Shown one piece after another: positions 1-7,279 of a DNA stretch of 24,365 nucleotides (within the stretch, counting starts at the first letter, position 1; each line of letters opens with the position of its first letter). The notes under the pieces were generated by a model. That model was not told the origin of the DNA. It worked only from the letters and a program-made list of their open reading frames with translations, and searched no databases. Source of the DNA: Chloroflexota bacterium (lineage in GTDB: Bacteria; Chloroflexota; Dehalococcoidia; GIF9; UBA5620); contig JAPLHH010000084.1 in the NCBI GenBank assembly GCA_026389735.1, forward strand, positions 1-24,365, written 5' to 3'. The position numbers and the translations under genes were made by a program.

Positions 1-1
1 A

Positions 2-112
2 ATTGAGTGGGCTAGAGAAGCGAATAGCCAGTGTATTGAGAATGTTTATAATAAACAGCTAAAAGTAGCGAAAGCATTTAACTGGGAGGTGGATTTGCTG
101 GCAGTACCTTAA
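2..112 (+). CDS. 3' end of an unidentified gene (truncated by window edge)
   Basis: An open frame enters from the left edge and ends at TAA 110-112, giving 36 residues that finish in ...NWEVDLLAVP. The residues are rich in E, N, K and A with no stop before the end, which reads like the helical tail of a real protein. The fragment is too short to assign. The neighbouring SDR and STT3 genes make a glycan-related protein such as a glycosyltransferase possible, but this is only context. Confidence 0.45.
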   Translation: MEWAREANSQCIENVYNKQLKVAKAFNWEVDLLAVP

Positions 113-223
113 CGTTTACAATGAGTTAAAGATAAAGAGTAAAAAAATGAGCTTAAAGAATAGAAACATGCTCATAACTGGCGTGAGTGGTTTTTTGGTT
201 CGCACATGGCCAAATACCTTCTT
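111..223 (+). repeat. Direct repeat, left copy (SDR upstream region plus first codons)
   Basis: This stretch matches 2914-3035 in the same orientation. It starts at AACGTTTA.AATGAGTTA, continues over the ATG and the codons for MSLK..N.LITG.SGF, and ends near CCTTCTT. There is a small indel (about 8 bases) before the ATG and a one-base deletion inside the Rossmann glycine motif. Similarity stops after 223. Confidence 0.75.
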
Positions 224-286
224 ACCTACCCTGGCAGACTTGTTACGGATTTTGTCCTCAAGTTTGAGCAAGGCAACCTGGCCTAA
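147..286 (+). pseudogene. Decayed N-terminus of an NAD-dependent epimerase/dehydratase
   Basis: The ATG at 147 opens a frame reading MSLKNRNMLITGVSGF, almost identical to the start of the intact SDR at 2958 (MSLKSKNVLITGISGF). Near 191-197 one base is missing relative to the intact gene. Restoring it gives ...SGFVGSHMAKYLL, the expected Rossmann GxxGxxG continuation. About 26 residues after the start, homology to the SDR ends. The corrected frame runs about 20 further unrecognised residues to TAA 284-286. The remaining roughly 370 residues of an SDR are absent and the STT3 gene follows tail-to-tail at 302. This is therefore a relic of a second SDR copy, not a working gene. The uncorrected frame runs on to 380 and overlaps STT3, which is not credible. 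Confidence 0.7.
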
Positions 287-301
287 GATTGCACAGATGA
301 T

Positions 302-2617
302 TTACTTCGTATACTCAAAAATCTTTACTTCGGAAATCAAACCACCGCTTGGCATCATCTTGGAACCCTTAGAACTATAAACCAGCTTGTAATGCTCCAA
401 GGCTTGTAAGGGTACAGGGCTGGCAAACGGGTCGGCGCCAACGATCCTGTAATTACCCGATTTCTGACTCGCAACATAAGCCTCAGCTTCGTCATAGCTG
501 GGGAAAGATTTTACACTAGTGATCTCCTTGTAAGGCTGACCGTCACGGGCTACTTTTTCCTCGTAAGAAATAACAGGAGAACTTTTAGGTATCACCTGGC
601 TGCCATCGAAATTATATAGCCTGATAACTAGTGAACGGTAGTATTCAGGATATAATAGTATTACCGGCTCAAGCTTGCCGTCCTGCGGCTGATAGTAGAC
701 ATCATAGAACTTCTCCGGGCTGCTGCCGCTAAGGGTTGCCACTGCATGAAACTTGCCCATTGGCATAGCTATGGCATTGTCAACGAGCACATATTTTGAG
801 CCCCAGCCATCCAATATGGCGTTGGCTGAGGCTTCGTCTTGAGCAGCAAAAAGGGGGGCCTCTCCTCTGTGGCCAGTGCCTGGATTAGCAGTGGGTATAC
901 GATGACCGATACGGGTTATCCAATAGCCATAGTCCCACCAGGCGGTGACGCCATAGGCAGTCTGAGGATAATTATAGCTTTCACCCGGGGGTGGTGGCTC
1001 ATAGAGTTCGTAGTAAAAGTCAGGATTGCCGAACGGGTCTGGGGTATTGTCCTTCAGCCAGGAGAGCGATTCACACCAGGCATCGCTGGGAGCAAACGCT
1101 GGCTGACTGGCAGTATTTATAGCTCTACCGATGTTAGGAAATAAGACAAGGAAGAAGACGACTATAACCCCTAGCCCCCTGTTTACCCAACTGGCAGCAG
1201 GACGAGGGTCACCTCGCCTTTTTTGCCTGGCTTTCTTTTTCGTCTCCTTGAGTACCTCTGCAGGTCCAGCCGCTACCCCCCTGAAGCCACTAAACTCAAG
1301 TATTAGCCACGAGAGGTAGGCGGCAAGCAGAGCTACATTTACAACAAAGTAATAGGCGAAGCGTCGCATAGCCAAGGTAGCTGCCAGCATCACCAGGCTC
1401 CAGATGATAAACAGCGTCTTATCAGTCTCGCCTCGCTTAATAATAAAGTAGATAAGTATACCCAGGGAGATAAAACAGAGGAAAAAGCTGGTGGTGAAAT
1501 TACCCCAGGCAACCGCTAGTGAGAAATTACCACCAGGAAAGAGCAGGGGATGCATCTCAAGGACGGTTGTCCCGATAGGCCAGGTAAAGATGCTGAGACT
1601 TCCTACTATTGCACGGAGAAGAGATGGGCTGACGATATGGAGAATTGCTAAGCTCACCAGACCGAGGCCGAGGAGAGCCGCCGGATAGATGATTGGCTTC
1701 ATATTGCGGCTGGCCATTAGGTAGGAAAGCACAGCCATAGCTATGGGGATGATAATAGCAATAATCAAAGAAGCCAGAGACATCCTGTCCGGGGAGACGG
1801 GTAAAAACACCAGTAGGGCGACAATGAAAGTGATGGTGCTGACGAAACAGAGATAGTCAGTAGACCTGCCCTTCAAATGGTCGATGATAAACTGGACGAC
1901 GAGATAGACAAAGATGATGAAGACAAACAGCAGCGCTCCCATCCAGGTGAGAAAGTAAATCCCTAAGAAAATGCCAGCAAGAAGGCTATAGATAAGCGGT
2001 TTGGTCACGGTTGCCCACTGTCTATGCCACAGGCGGTCAAATGTCATCTCATTGTTCCTACCAGCCTTAACAGCCAGTATCAAAAACAGCATAGCCACCG
2101 TGGTAAATAGCACTTCGGCAACATGGTAGTCAGTGAAGCCAAGTGTTGACCTGCCAAGAAATTCACCAGGAAAGATGGCAATCAAGCCGGCAGCTATTAC
2201 ACCAGCCCAGCGACTGAACAGCGCCTTACCGATGAAATAAACCGGGATAACAGTTAAAGCACCTAATACTGCTGGAAAATAGACGCCAATGACATCAACA
2301 GTGTGTTGAGTTGGCGAGCCTAAGCCAACAAGCCAGGTAATACTGGCGAGGAAATAGGCGAAAAAAGTAAGCGAACCAGGCCCACCACCCCCTGGATAGA
2401 GCAAGTAAGGATCAAAAGAATTGAGATGAGGAAAATTGTGAACAAGATTGTCAACGAGACGCATAAAAAAGTAAGCGTCATTTCCAGTAAGCTTTATCCA
2501 GTCGCCAACGAAGACCTTATCGTAAGGCAGAGCAATTCGGAGATACAGGGCAACACCGAAGAAAAGGGCAACTATTATGCCAGCAATGAGTCCGGAGGAG
2601 AATCTATTCTGGTTCAT
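302..2617 (-). CDS. STT3/AglB/PglB-type oligosaccharyltransferase
   Basis: This is an integral-membrane oligosaccharyltransferase that transfers a lipid-linked glycan to asparagine in N-X-S/T sequons on the outer face of the membrane. The N-terminal ~450 residues are about a dozen hydrophobic helices. The catalytic acidic motif in the first external loop is visible (GNDAYFFMR, Asp47), as is the second metal motif (FTDYHVAEV, Asp163/His165/Glu168). A TIxE-like TVLE lies at 351-354. The soluble C-terminal domain carries the diagnostic WWDYG at 560-564. A basic linker (KKKARQKRRGD, ~460-470) separates the two halves. ATG 2617 (771 aa) is preferred, with a weak AGGG 9 bases upstream; a TTG 48 bases further upstream lacks a ribosome site. 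The protein is full length for the family. The acceptor proteins and glycan are unknown; the SDR next door may supply a sugar nucleotide (inference). Confidence 0.92.
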   Translation of the reverse strand: MNQNRFSSGLIAGIIVALFFGVALYLRIALPYDKVFVGDWIKLTGNDAYFFMRLVDNLVHNFPHLNSFDPYLLYPGGGGPGSLTFFAYFLASITWLVGLGSPTQHTVDVIGVYFPAVLGALTVIPVYFIGKALFSRWAGVIAAGLIAIFPGEFLGRSTLGFTDYHVAEVLFTTVAMLFLILAVKAGRNNEMTFDRLWHRQWATVTKPLIYSLLAGIFLGIYFLTWMGALLFVFIIFVYLVVQFIIDHLKGRSTDYLCFVSTITFIVALLVFLPVSPDRMSLASLIIAIIIPIAMAVLSYLMASRNMKPIIYPAALLGLGLVSLAILHIVSPSLLRAIVGSLSIFTWPIGTTVLEMHPLLFPGGNFSLAVAWGNFTTSFFLCFISLGILIYFIIKRGETDKTLFIIWSLVMLAATLAMRRFAYYFVVNVALLAAYLSWLILEFSGFRGVAAGPAEVLKETKKKARQKRRGDPRPAASWVNRGLGVIVVFFLVLFPNIGRAINTASQPAFAPSDAWCESLSWLKDNTPDPFGNPDFYYELYEPPPPGESYNYPQTAYGVTAWWDYGYWITRIGHRIPTANPGTGHRGEAPLFAAQDEASANAILDGWGSKYVLVDNAIAMPMGKFHAVATLSGSSPEKFYDVYYQPQDGKLEPVILLYPEYYRSLVIRLYNFDGSQVIPKSSPVISYEEKVARDGQPYKEITSVKSFPSYDEAEAYVASQKSGNYRIVGADPFASPVPLQALEHYKLVYSSKGSKMMPSGGLISEVKIFEYTK

Positions 2618-2698
2618 CGCATTTACCCTAAGGAAGATTATAGCCTTGTTTCGATTGTGGTGCAAGGTAATGTTGTGCGGGATAGTGTACCATCAGAA

Positions 2699-2850
2699 CA
2701 TGTAGCTGCGAAGCTTTAGCCTCGCTGAACTCGACCCTAAAGGGTCAAGGCTACATGTGTGTGGTGGATAGGCGAACTTAAAAGGCCGCCGCTACATGTG
2801 GGATAAATCCCGACCTCAAGCGACCCTGAAGGGTCGCAATTACATTGGAC
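2699..2850. repeat. Cluster of REP-like hairpin repeats
   Basis: Three related palindromic modules lie between STT3 and the SDR. CATGTAGC (2699-2706) pairs with GCTACATG (2750-2757), enclosing two smaller hairpins: GCGAAGCTTTAGCCTCGC (2708-2725) and GACCCTAAAGGGTC (2733-2746). GCTACATG recurs at 2791-2798. A perfect 7-bp stem with a TGAA loop, GCGACCC/GGGTCGC, sits at 2820-2837 and is followed by a degenerate ATTACATT. The alternation of short stems with GCTACATG tags looks like a dispersed non-coding repeat family. No open frame uses this stretch. Confidence 0.7.
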
Positions 2851-2896
2851 TTAGAAAACCTGAATAAATGATACACTATCTTTAACCGGGATGAGT

Positions 2897-2925
2897 TTAC
2901 TGACAGGTGACTCAACGTTTATAAT
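2897..2925 (+). promoter_or_regulatory. Candidate sigma70 promoter for the SDR gene
   Basis: A perfect -10 TATAAT (2920-2925) lies 32 bases before the SDR start codon. A weak -35-like TTACTG (2897-2902) sits 17 bases upstream of it. The equivalent position in the left direct-repeat copy has TACAAT, so this element was duplicated with the gene start. The -35 is poor, so this is only moderately supported. Confidence 0.4.
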
Positions 2926-3035
2926 GAGTTACGGATATAGGGTGAAAGGAAGTCAAAATGAGCTTAAAGAGTAAAAACGTGCTCATAACCGGCATAAGCG
3001 GTTTTGTTGGTTCATATATGGCAAAGTGCCTTCTT
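2914..3035 (+). repeat. Direct repeat, right copy (intact SDR upstream region and start)
   Basis: This is the intact counterpart of 111-223. It includes the -10 box, the leader and the first ~26 codons of the functional SDR. The two copies lie about 2.8 kb apart and flank STT3 and the hairpin cluster, which is what a duplication followed by decay of one copy would leave. Confidence 0.7.
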
Positions 3036-4181
3036 GATGATGGAGCTAATGTCTTTGGGTTGGTCAGGAGACGCGCCGATGGCACTACCCCACAAAACAT
3101 CAAATATCTAGGGATTGAGAAGGAGGTCAGATTGCTGGAGGGCGACATGCGAGATATTTCTAGCATTGCCGCTGCCTTAGACCAAGCTAAGCCTGACATC
3201 ATCTTTCACTTTGCCGCCCAATCTTTTATCCCCAGGTCGTTTTCTTGCCCCGGGGAGACCATGGAAATAAATTGTCTGGGAACATCAAACCTCCTTGAGG
3301 CAATTAGAAGCAAAGAGCTAGACCCAGTAGTAGTGTTCGCTGGCAGTAGTGAAGAATATGGATTGGTTATTTTTTCTGACTCCCAATATCAGCAAATTAA
3401 GAGTAAATACGGCACAATTTTCCCGGAGCCGAGCCATATTCCGGAGTTGCCAATTACTGAAACCAGCCCTCTTCGCCCAATGTCTCCTTATGCTGTGAGC
3501 AAGGTTTATGCAGACTACCTCATGAGGAATTATCACACTTGCTTCGGCCTGAAGACAATAGTCTCCAGAGGCTTTAATCAGGAGGGAGCAGGCAGAGGCA
3601 AGATGTTTGTAACTTCAGCGATTACTCACCAAGTTATGCAGCTCAAGCGGGGTGAAATCGATAGGGTACTCATAGGTAATGTTAACGCTTTCAGAGACTG
3701 GTCACATATCAGTGATATTTTGAAGGGCTATTGCCTGCTAGCCGAGCGGGGTAAGTATGGGGTGGTTTATAATCAGGGTTCCCAGCGGACTAATTCAGTC
3801 CTGAGCTATCTGTTGCTCAGTCTGGAATGTGCCGGTTATGTCGTAGATAGAATAGAGACGATTGAGGGCAACAAGGTTGTAGAAAAGCCGAACGAGGCAG
3901 ACAGCTCGGAGATGTTCGGTCTTCAGTTTGAGAAAACCAGAGTAGATAAGCTTATGCTCGATGGCAAGTTGGAGTTTCAGCCCTCAGATATAGGAATCAT
4001 TGCTACTACAGACAAAGGGAAAATAACTATAGAATTCGGTAAAGAAAGATTTAGGCCAGCAGATGTGCCCATCTTATTGACCCGAACGGCCAAAATTCAG
4101 GAACTTGGATTTAAGGTACAGCACAGTTTAAGAGACATAATTAATGACCAGTTGAACTATTTCTTAGACCCATCACGGTAA
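2958..4181 (+). CDS. Extended SDR: NAD-dependent epimerase/dehydratase, GDP-mannose 4,6-dehydratase-like
   Basis: This is a predicted nucleotide-sugar dehydratase or epimerase. The N-terminal Rossmann motif GISGFVG (residues 12-18) binds NAD(P). The catalytic set is visible as AGSSEEYG (128-135) and Y178-x3-K182 (YAVSK). The SRGFNQEGAGRG segment and the RPADVPILL...KIQELGF tail match the GDP-mannose dehydratase/epimerase subgroup. At 407 residues it is longer than the usual ~320-350. Extra sequence occurs at ~136-165, before the active-site Tyr, and at ~310-365, before the RPADVP segment. The start has GAAAGGAAG upstream. STT3 is divergent across a repeat-filled gap. The substrate is unproven; a role in making the sugar used by STT3 is inference. 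Confidence 0.85.
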   Translation: MSLKSKNVLITGISGFVGSYMAKCLLDDGANVFGLVRRRADGTTPQNIKYLGIEKEVRLLEGDMRDISSIAAALDQAKPDIIFHFAAQSFIPRSFSCPGETMEINCLGTSNLLEAIRSKELDPVVVFAGSSEEYGLVIFSDSQYQQIKSKYGTIFPEPSHIPELPITETSPLRPMSPYAVSKVYADYLMRNYHTCFGLKTIVSRGFNQEGAGRGKMFVTSAITHQVMQLKRGEIDRVLIGNVNAFRDWSHISDILKGYCLLAERGKYGVVYNQGSQRTNSVLSYLLLSLECAGYVVDRIETIEGNKVVEKPNEADSSEMFGLQFEKTRVDKLMLDGKLEFQPSDIGIIATTDKGKITIEFGKERFRPADVPILLTRTAKIQELGFKVQHSLRDIINDQLNYFLDPSR

Positions 4182-4349
4182 GTACCTGATCTGTAGACAC
4201 ATTGAATCATACTCTTATTCGACCACCTCCTTCTCCAAAGGTCACCCTGAAGGTTCAAACACGTTAGTATTCTGATAGCTATATTGATTCTGAATGGAAC
4301 AGATAACCTGATTTATTACTAAGCTCCAACCAATGTAAATAGAGTAAGT

Positions 4350-4378
4350 TTGTCCTCTGCTGGCTGATGTGATAAACT
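4350..4378 (+). promoter_or_regulatory. Candidate sigma70 promoter for surE
   Basis: TTGTCC (4350-4355) and TAAACT (4373-4378) are separated by 17 bases. Each matches four of six consensus positions. They sit just upstream of the surE ribosome site, giving a short leader of about 20 bases. The rest of the SDR-surE gap shows only a degenerate GGTCACCCTGAAGGTTC resembling the hairpin repeats near 2820. Confidence 0.4.
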
Positions 4379-4402
4379 CAAATAGTTTTTGTGGGGACTG
4401 CT

Positions 4403-5188
4403 TTGAAGATACTGGTTAGTAATGATGATGGTGTATATGCCAATGGGCTCTGGGCATTGGTAAAGGAACTGCGGGAGATAGCCACGGTAACTGTGGTTGC
4501 TCCAGATAGAGACCAGAGCGGCGCCGGGACTTCAGTGACGTTACGCCATCCGTTGAGAATGACTGAAATAGAAGCGCCGTTGGACGGCGTAGCTGCATAT
4601 TCGGTGGAGGGAAGTCCTGCCGATAGTGTTATTCTGGCTATTAAACTCGTCTTAAAAGATAGAGTGGATTTGGTAGTTTCCGGCATCAACGAGGGGCCCA
4701 ATCTGGGAGACGATGTTTTTATCTCGGTAACAGTTGGTTCTGCTCTACAAGGCTACTTCTATGGTATTCCTGCCATTGCCCTGTCTATAGCTGCTTTTGG
4801 GAGCCTTCATTTCGACATAGGTGCCAGTCTGGCTAAGCTCATGGCCAAGGAAATCGTCGATAAAGGACTACCCCGGAGAATGCTGTTGAATGTTAACCTG
4901 CCTAATCTGCCTCGGGGGGAGCTTGAGGGGATAGAGATTACCAGGTTAGGCGAACGTAATTATACCGACAGAATCGAGCCTGGACATGATGGAAAGCGGC
5001 AATACCATTGGATTATGCGTGGTAAGTCTGAGTGGCAGTCGACTTTGGGAACTGATGTCTGGGCACTGGAGCAGAATAAGATTTCGGTTACTCCTTTATT
5101 CGGCAATCCTGACAGCTCCAGCCGCGAGCTTCTTAAAAGCTTAGCCCCAGAGCTTTTCTGTAAATTGTTGGACAATAAAGATTCCTGA
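4403..5188 (+). CDS. surE: SurE 5'/3'-nucleotidase
   Basis: SurE hydrolyses nucleoside monophosphates and is a metal-dependent survival protein. With the TTG start at 4403, the metal ligands fall at Asp8, Asp9 and Ser39 (KILVSNDDG, DRDQSGAG), the same numbering as in well-studied SurE proteins. Asn96 follows in SGINEGPNLGDDV. The TTG has GTGGGGA five bases upstream, whereas the GTG at 4391 would put that site inside the gene; this decides the start (261 aa). One deviation is SVTVGSALQG where most members have SGTVG. The thiolase follows 22 bases downstream on the same strand, so the two are probably co-transcribed, though no functional link is obvious. Confidence 0.93.
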   Translation: MKILVSNDDGVYANGLWALVKELREIATVTVVAPDRDQSGAGTSVTLRHPLRMTEIEAPLDGVAAYSVEGSPADSVILAIKLVLKDRVDLVVSGINEGPNLGDDVFISVTVGSALQGYFYGIPAIALSIAAFGSLHFDIGASLAKLMAKEIVDKGLPRRMLLNVNLPNLPRGELEGIEITRLGERNYTDRIEPGHDGKRQYHWIMRGKSEWQSTLGTDVWALEQNKISVTPLFGNPDSSSRELLKSLAPELFCKLLDNKDS

Positions 5189-5210
5189 GCTAGATAAGGA
5201 ATAGAGAGCT

Positions 5211-6500
5211 ATGTCAGAGGTAGTCATTGTTAGCGGTGTCAGAACAGCCATTGGTACTTTCGGTGGTTCTTTGAGAGATGTCCCGGTAGTAAATCTTGGT
5301 GCGCTGGTGATAAAGGAGGCATTAAAACAGGCTGGTTTACGACCCAAAGCTGGCAAAAAGCTGCTTGAGTACGCTCCAAAGGCGGTAAGGGATGCTGGGC
5401 TGACCGAGCTGGAAAAAGCTCACTATGATTGGGGTGATTCACTTAAAGAAGTTCAGGTTGATGAAGTGATTATGGGCAATGTGCTGCAGGGTGGCCAGGG
5501 ACAGAATACTGCCAGGCAGGCTACTATCTATGCTGGTTTGCCTAAGGAGACAAATGCCTTTACTGTAAATAAGGTGTGTGCCTCAGGGCTCAAGGCAATC
5601 ACTTTGGGGGCTCAGGCAATAATGCTCGGTCAGGCCGAAGTAATAGTTGCCGGAGGCATGGAGAATATGAGTTGTACGCCCTATGCCCTGCCTCGAGCTC
5701 GATGGGGATATCGGATGGATGTCAATGGCAAAGGTGAGGCTATGGACCTTATGGTTTATGATGGGCTGTGGGAGATATTCTACGGCTATCATATGGGGCT
5801 GACTGCAGAAAATATTGCTGAGACGTATAAAATCTCTCGGCAAGAGCAGGATGAGCTTGGGCTTTTAAGTCATCAACGAGCTCGAGCTGCCATAACCCAG
5901 GGCATATTTAAGGAGGAGATAGTGCCTGTGGTTATTCCACAGAAGAAGGGTGAATCTGTGGTCTTTGATACTGACGAGCGGCCGATGGATACCAGTCTGG
6001 AAAAGATGGCAAAGTTACCGCCAGCGTTTAAGAAAGATGGTACGGTTACCGCTGGAAATGCTTCTGGCATTAATGACGCTGCTGCAGCCGTAGTATTGAT
6101 GAGCAAAGACAAGGCTAAAGAATTGAAGCTCGAGCCGATGGGGGTTATCAAGTCTTATGCTTCTGGGGGTGTCGACCCGGCTTACATGGGGCTGGGGCCG
6201 ATTCCAGCAGTCAAGAAAGCTCTGGGGAGAGCCGGCATAAGTATCAAAGAGCTGGACACAATCGAGTTAAATGAAGCCTTCGCTTCTCAGGCCATAGCGT
6301 GTATGAGGGAATTAGGATTAAGTACAGATAATACTAACATTCGTGGCAGCGGGATTTCTCTGGGGCATCCCATCGGCTGCACCGGCGCCAGGCTGGCAGT
6401 GACTATACTGCACGAGATGAAGAGGCAAAACTTGCACTTGGGCCTGGTGACCATGTGCATTGGTGGCGGCCAGGGGATGGCCATGGTTGTAGAAAGGTAG
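5211..6500 (+). CDS. Thiolase (acetyl-CoA C-acyltransferase)
   Basis: Catalyses reversible thiolytic cleavage or condensation of acyl-CoA, in beta-oxidation or acetoacetyl-CoA metabolism. The nucleophilic Cys is in NKVCASGLKA (Cys123). The later thiolase signatures NEAFASQA, GSGISLGHPIGCTGAR (catalytic His) and MCIGGGQG (second Cys) are all present. The protein is 429 residues against the usual ~390. The excess is a segment of about 35-40 residues (43-81: RPKAGKKLLEYAPKAVRD and onward, including HYDWGD) inserted before the conserved VDEVIMGNVLQGGQGQN, which pushes the Cys from ~89 to 123. The start has AAGGAATAGAG upstream. It likely works with the acyl-CoA dehydrogenase and acyl-CoA synthetase encoded further along (inference). 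The chain-length preference is not readable. Confidence 0.93.
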   Translation: MSEVVIVSGVRTAIGTFGGSLRDVPVVNLGALVIKEALKQAGLRPKAGKKLLEYAPKAVRDAGLTELEKAHYDWGDSLKEVQVDEVIMGNVLQGGQGQNTARQATIYAGLPKETNAFTVNKVCASGLKAITLGAQAIMLGQAEVIVAGGMENMSCTPYALPRARWGYRMDVNGKGEAMDLMVYDGLWEIFYGYHMGLTAENIAETYKISRQEQDELGLLSHQRARAAITQGIFKEEIVPVVIPQKKGESVVFDTDERPMDTSLEKMAKLPPAFKKDGTVTAGNASGINDAAAAVVLMSKDKAKELKLEPMGVIKSYASGGVDPAYMGLGPIPAVKKALGRAGISIKELDTIELNEAFASQAIACMRELGLSTDNTNIRGSGISLGHPIGCTGARLAVTILHEMKRQNLHLGLVTMCIGGGQGMAMVVER

Positions 6501-6523
6501 GAGGCCGTTGGTCAAACACAATC

Positions 6524-6603
6524 GTCATTCTGAGCGAAGCGAAGAATCTGTTGCGTGACTCGAGGTGGTGGCTGGAGACCCTTCGCTACCGCTCAGGGTG
6601 ACA
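6524..6603. repeat. Dispersed imperfect inverted repeat (GTCATTCTGAGCGAAG type)
   Basis: The left arm 6524-6549 begins GTCATTCTGAGCGAAGCG and ends AGAATCT. It pairs imperfectly with the right arm 6576-6603, AGACCCTTCGCT..CGCTCAGGGTGACA, around a 26-base loop. This matches a repeat type seen dispersed in many bacterial genomes, from memory. It separates the thiolase from the phosphatase and could form a strong RNA hairpin, but no T-run follows, so it is not a classical terminator. Confidence 0.75.
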
Positions 6604-6644
6604 GGTGAAGGTTCAGGTAACAGAAGTATGTCAGGAGATTTTCT

Positions 6645-7259
6645 TTGACTCGGCTTGTTATAGTCAGACACGGAAGGACAGAGTGGAATCGGGTGGAAAG
6701 GTTTCGTGGCAGAGCAGATATCAAGCTGGATGAAGTAGGAATTAAGCAGGCTGAAGCTGCGGCTGCCAGGATTACTGAATGGCAAGTTTCGGCAGTTTAT
6801 TCCAGCCCGCTTCAGCGTGCTTCGACCACAGCCGAAATACTGGCGCGCCCTTTTGGCTTGGAAGTAAAGCTGCTGCCTGGTATTATTGACATAGATTATG
6901 GGGAATGGCAGGGTTTGTCTCCTGAGGAGGCTGCTGCCAAGGACGGTGGCCTTTACTCAAAATGGTTGGAGAGTCCGCATAAGGTGAAATTTCCCGGCGG
7001 TGAGAGCCTTGCCGAGGTCAGGGAAAGAGCCGCTTCAGCAGTGGATGGCTTGATAGCCCAGCACCCAAAGGAAACAGTTGTTTTGGTGTCACATAAGGTG
7101 GTCTGCCAGATTCTCATCCTTAGCTTGCTGGGTTTAGATAATTTGCATTTCTGGCAAATCCCTCAGGATGTCTGTGCCGTTAACCTTTTTGAGGTGCGAG
7201 GTGGCGTGCCATCAGCTTTGTCGCTCAATGATACCTGTCACCTGAAGGGATTAAATTAG
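6645..7259 (+). CDS. Histidine phosphatase family protein (phosphoglycerate mutase-like)
   Basis: This is a phosphatase of the histidine-phosphatase superfamily that works through a phosphohistidine. The signature VRHGRTEWN holds the nucleophile His9. Glu87 (DYGEWQG) and the second His150 (LVSHKVV) complete the active site, and SSPLQRASTTAEI is the usual family segment. Length 204 matches small CobC/alpha-ribazole phosphatase-like and broad-specificity members; the exact substrate cannot be told. The start is TTG with AGGAG seven bases upstream. It lies just after the inverted repeat and 20 bases before argC, so it probably shares a transcript with argC. If it is a CobC type it would fit the organism's need for B12 for methylmalonyl-CoA mutase, but this is speculative. 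Confidence 0.88.
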   Translation: MTRLVIVRHGRTEWNRVERFRGRADIKLDEVGIKQAEAAAARITEWQVSAVYSSPLQRASTTAEILARPFGLEVKLLPGIIDIDYGEWQGLSPEEAAAKDGGLYSKWLESPHKVKFPGGESLAEVRERAASAVDGLIAQHPKETVVLVSHKVVCQILILSLLGLDNLHFWQIPQDVCAVNLFEVRGGVPSALSLNDTCHLKGLN

Positions 7260-7279
7260 AGTTTGAACAGGGGTTGTTT

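Noticed and set aside
2426..2719. A 97-codon plus-strand frame over the STT3 start region
   Set aside because: It is antisense to the STT3 N-terminus and the divergent gap, has no ribosome site, and its composition reflects the complement of a membrane protein.
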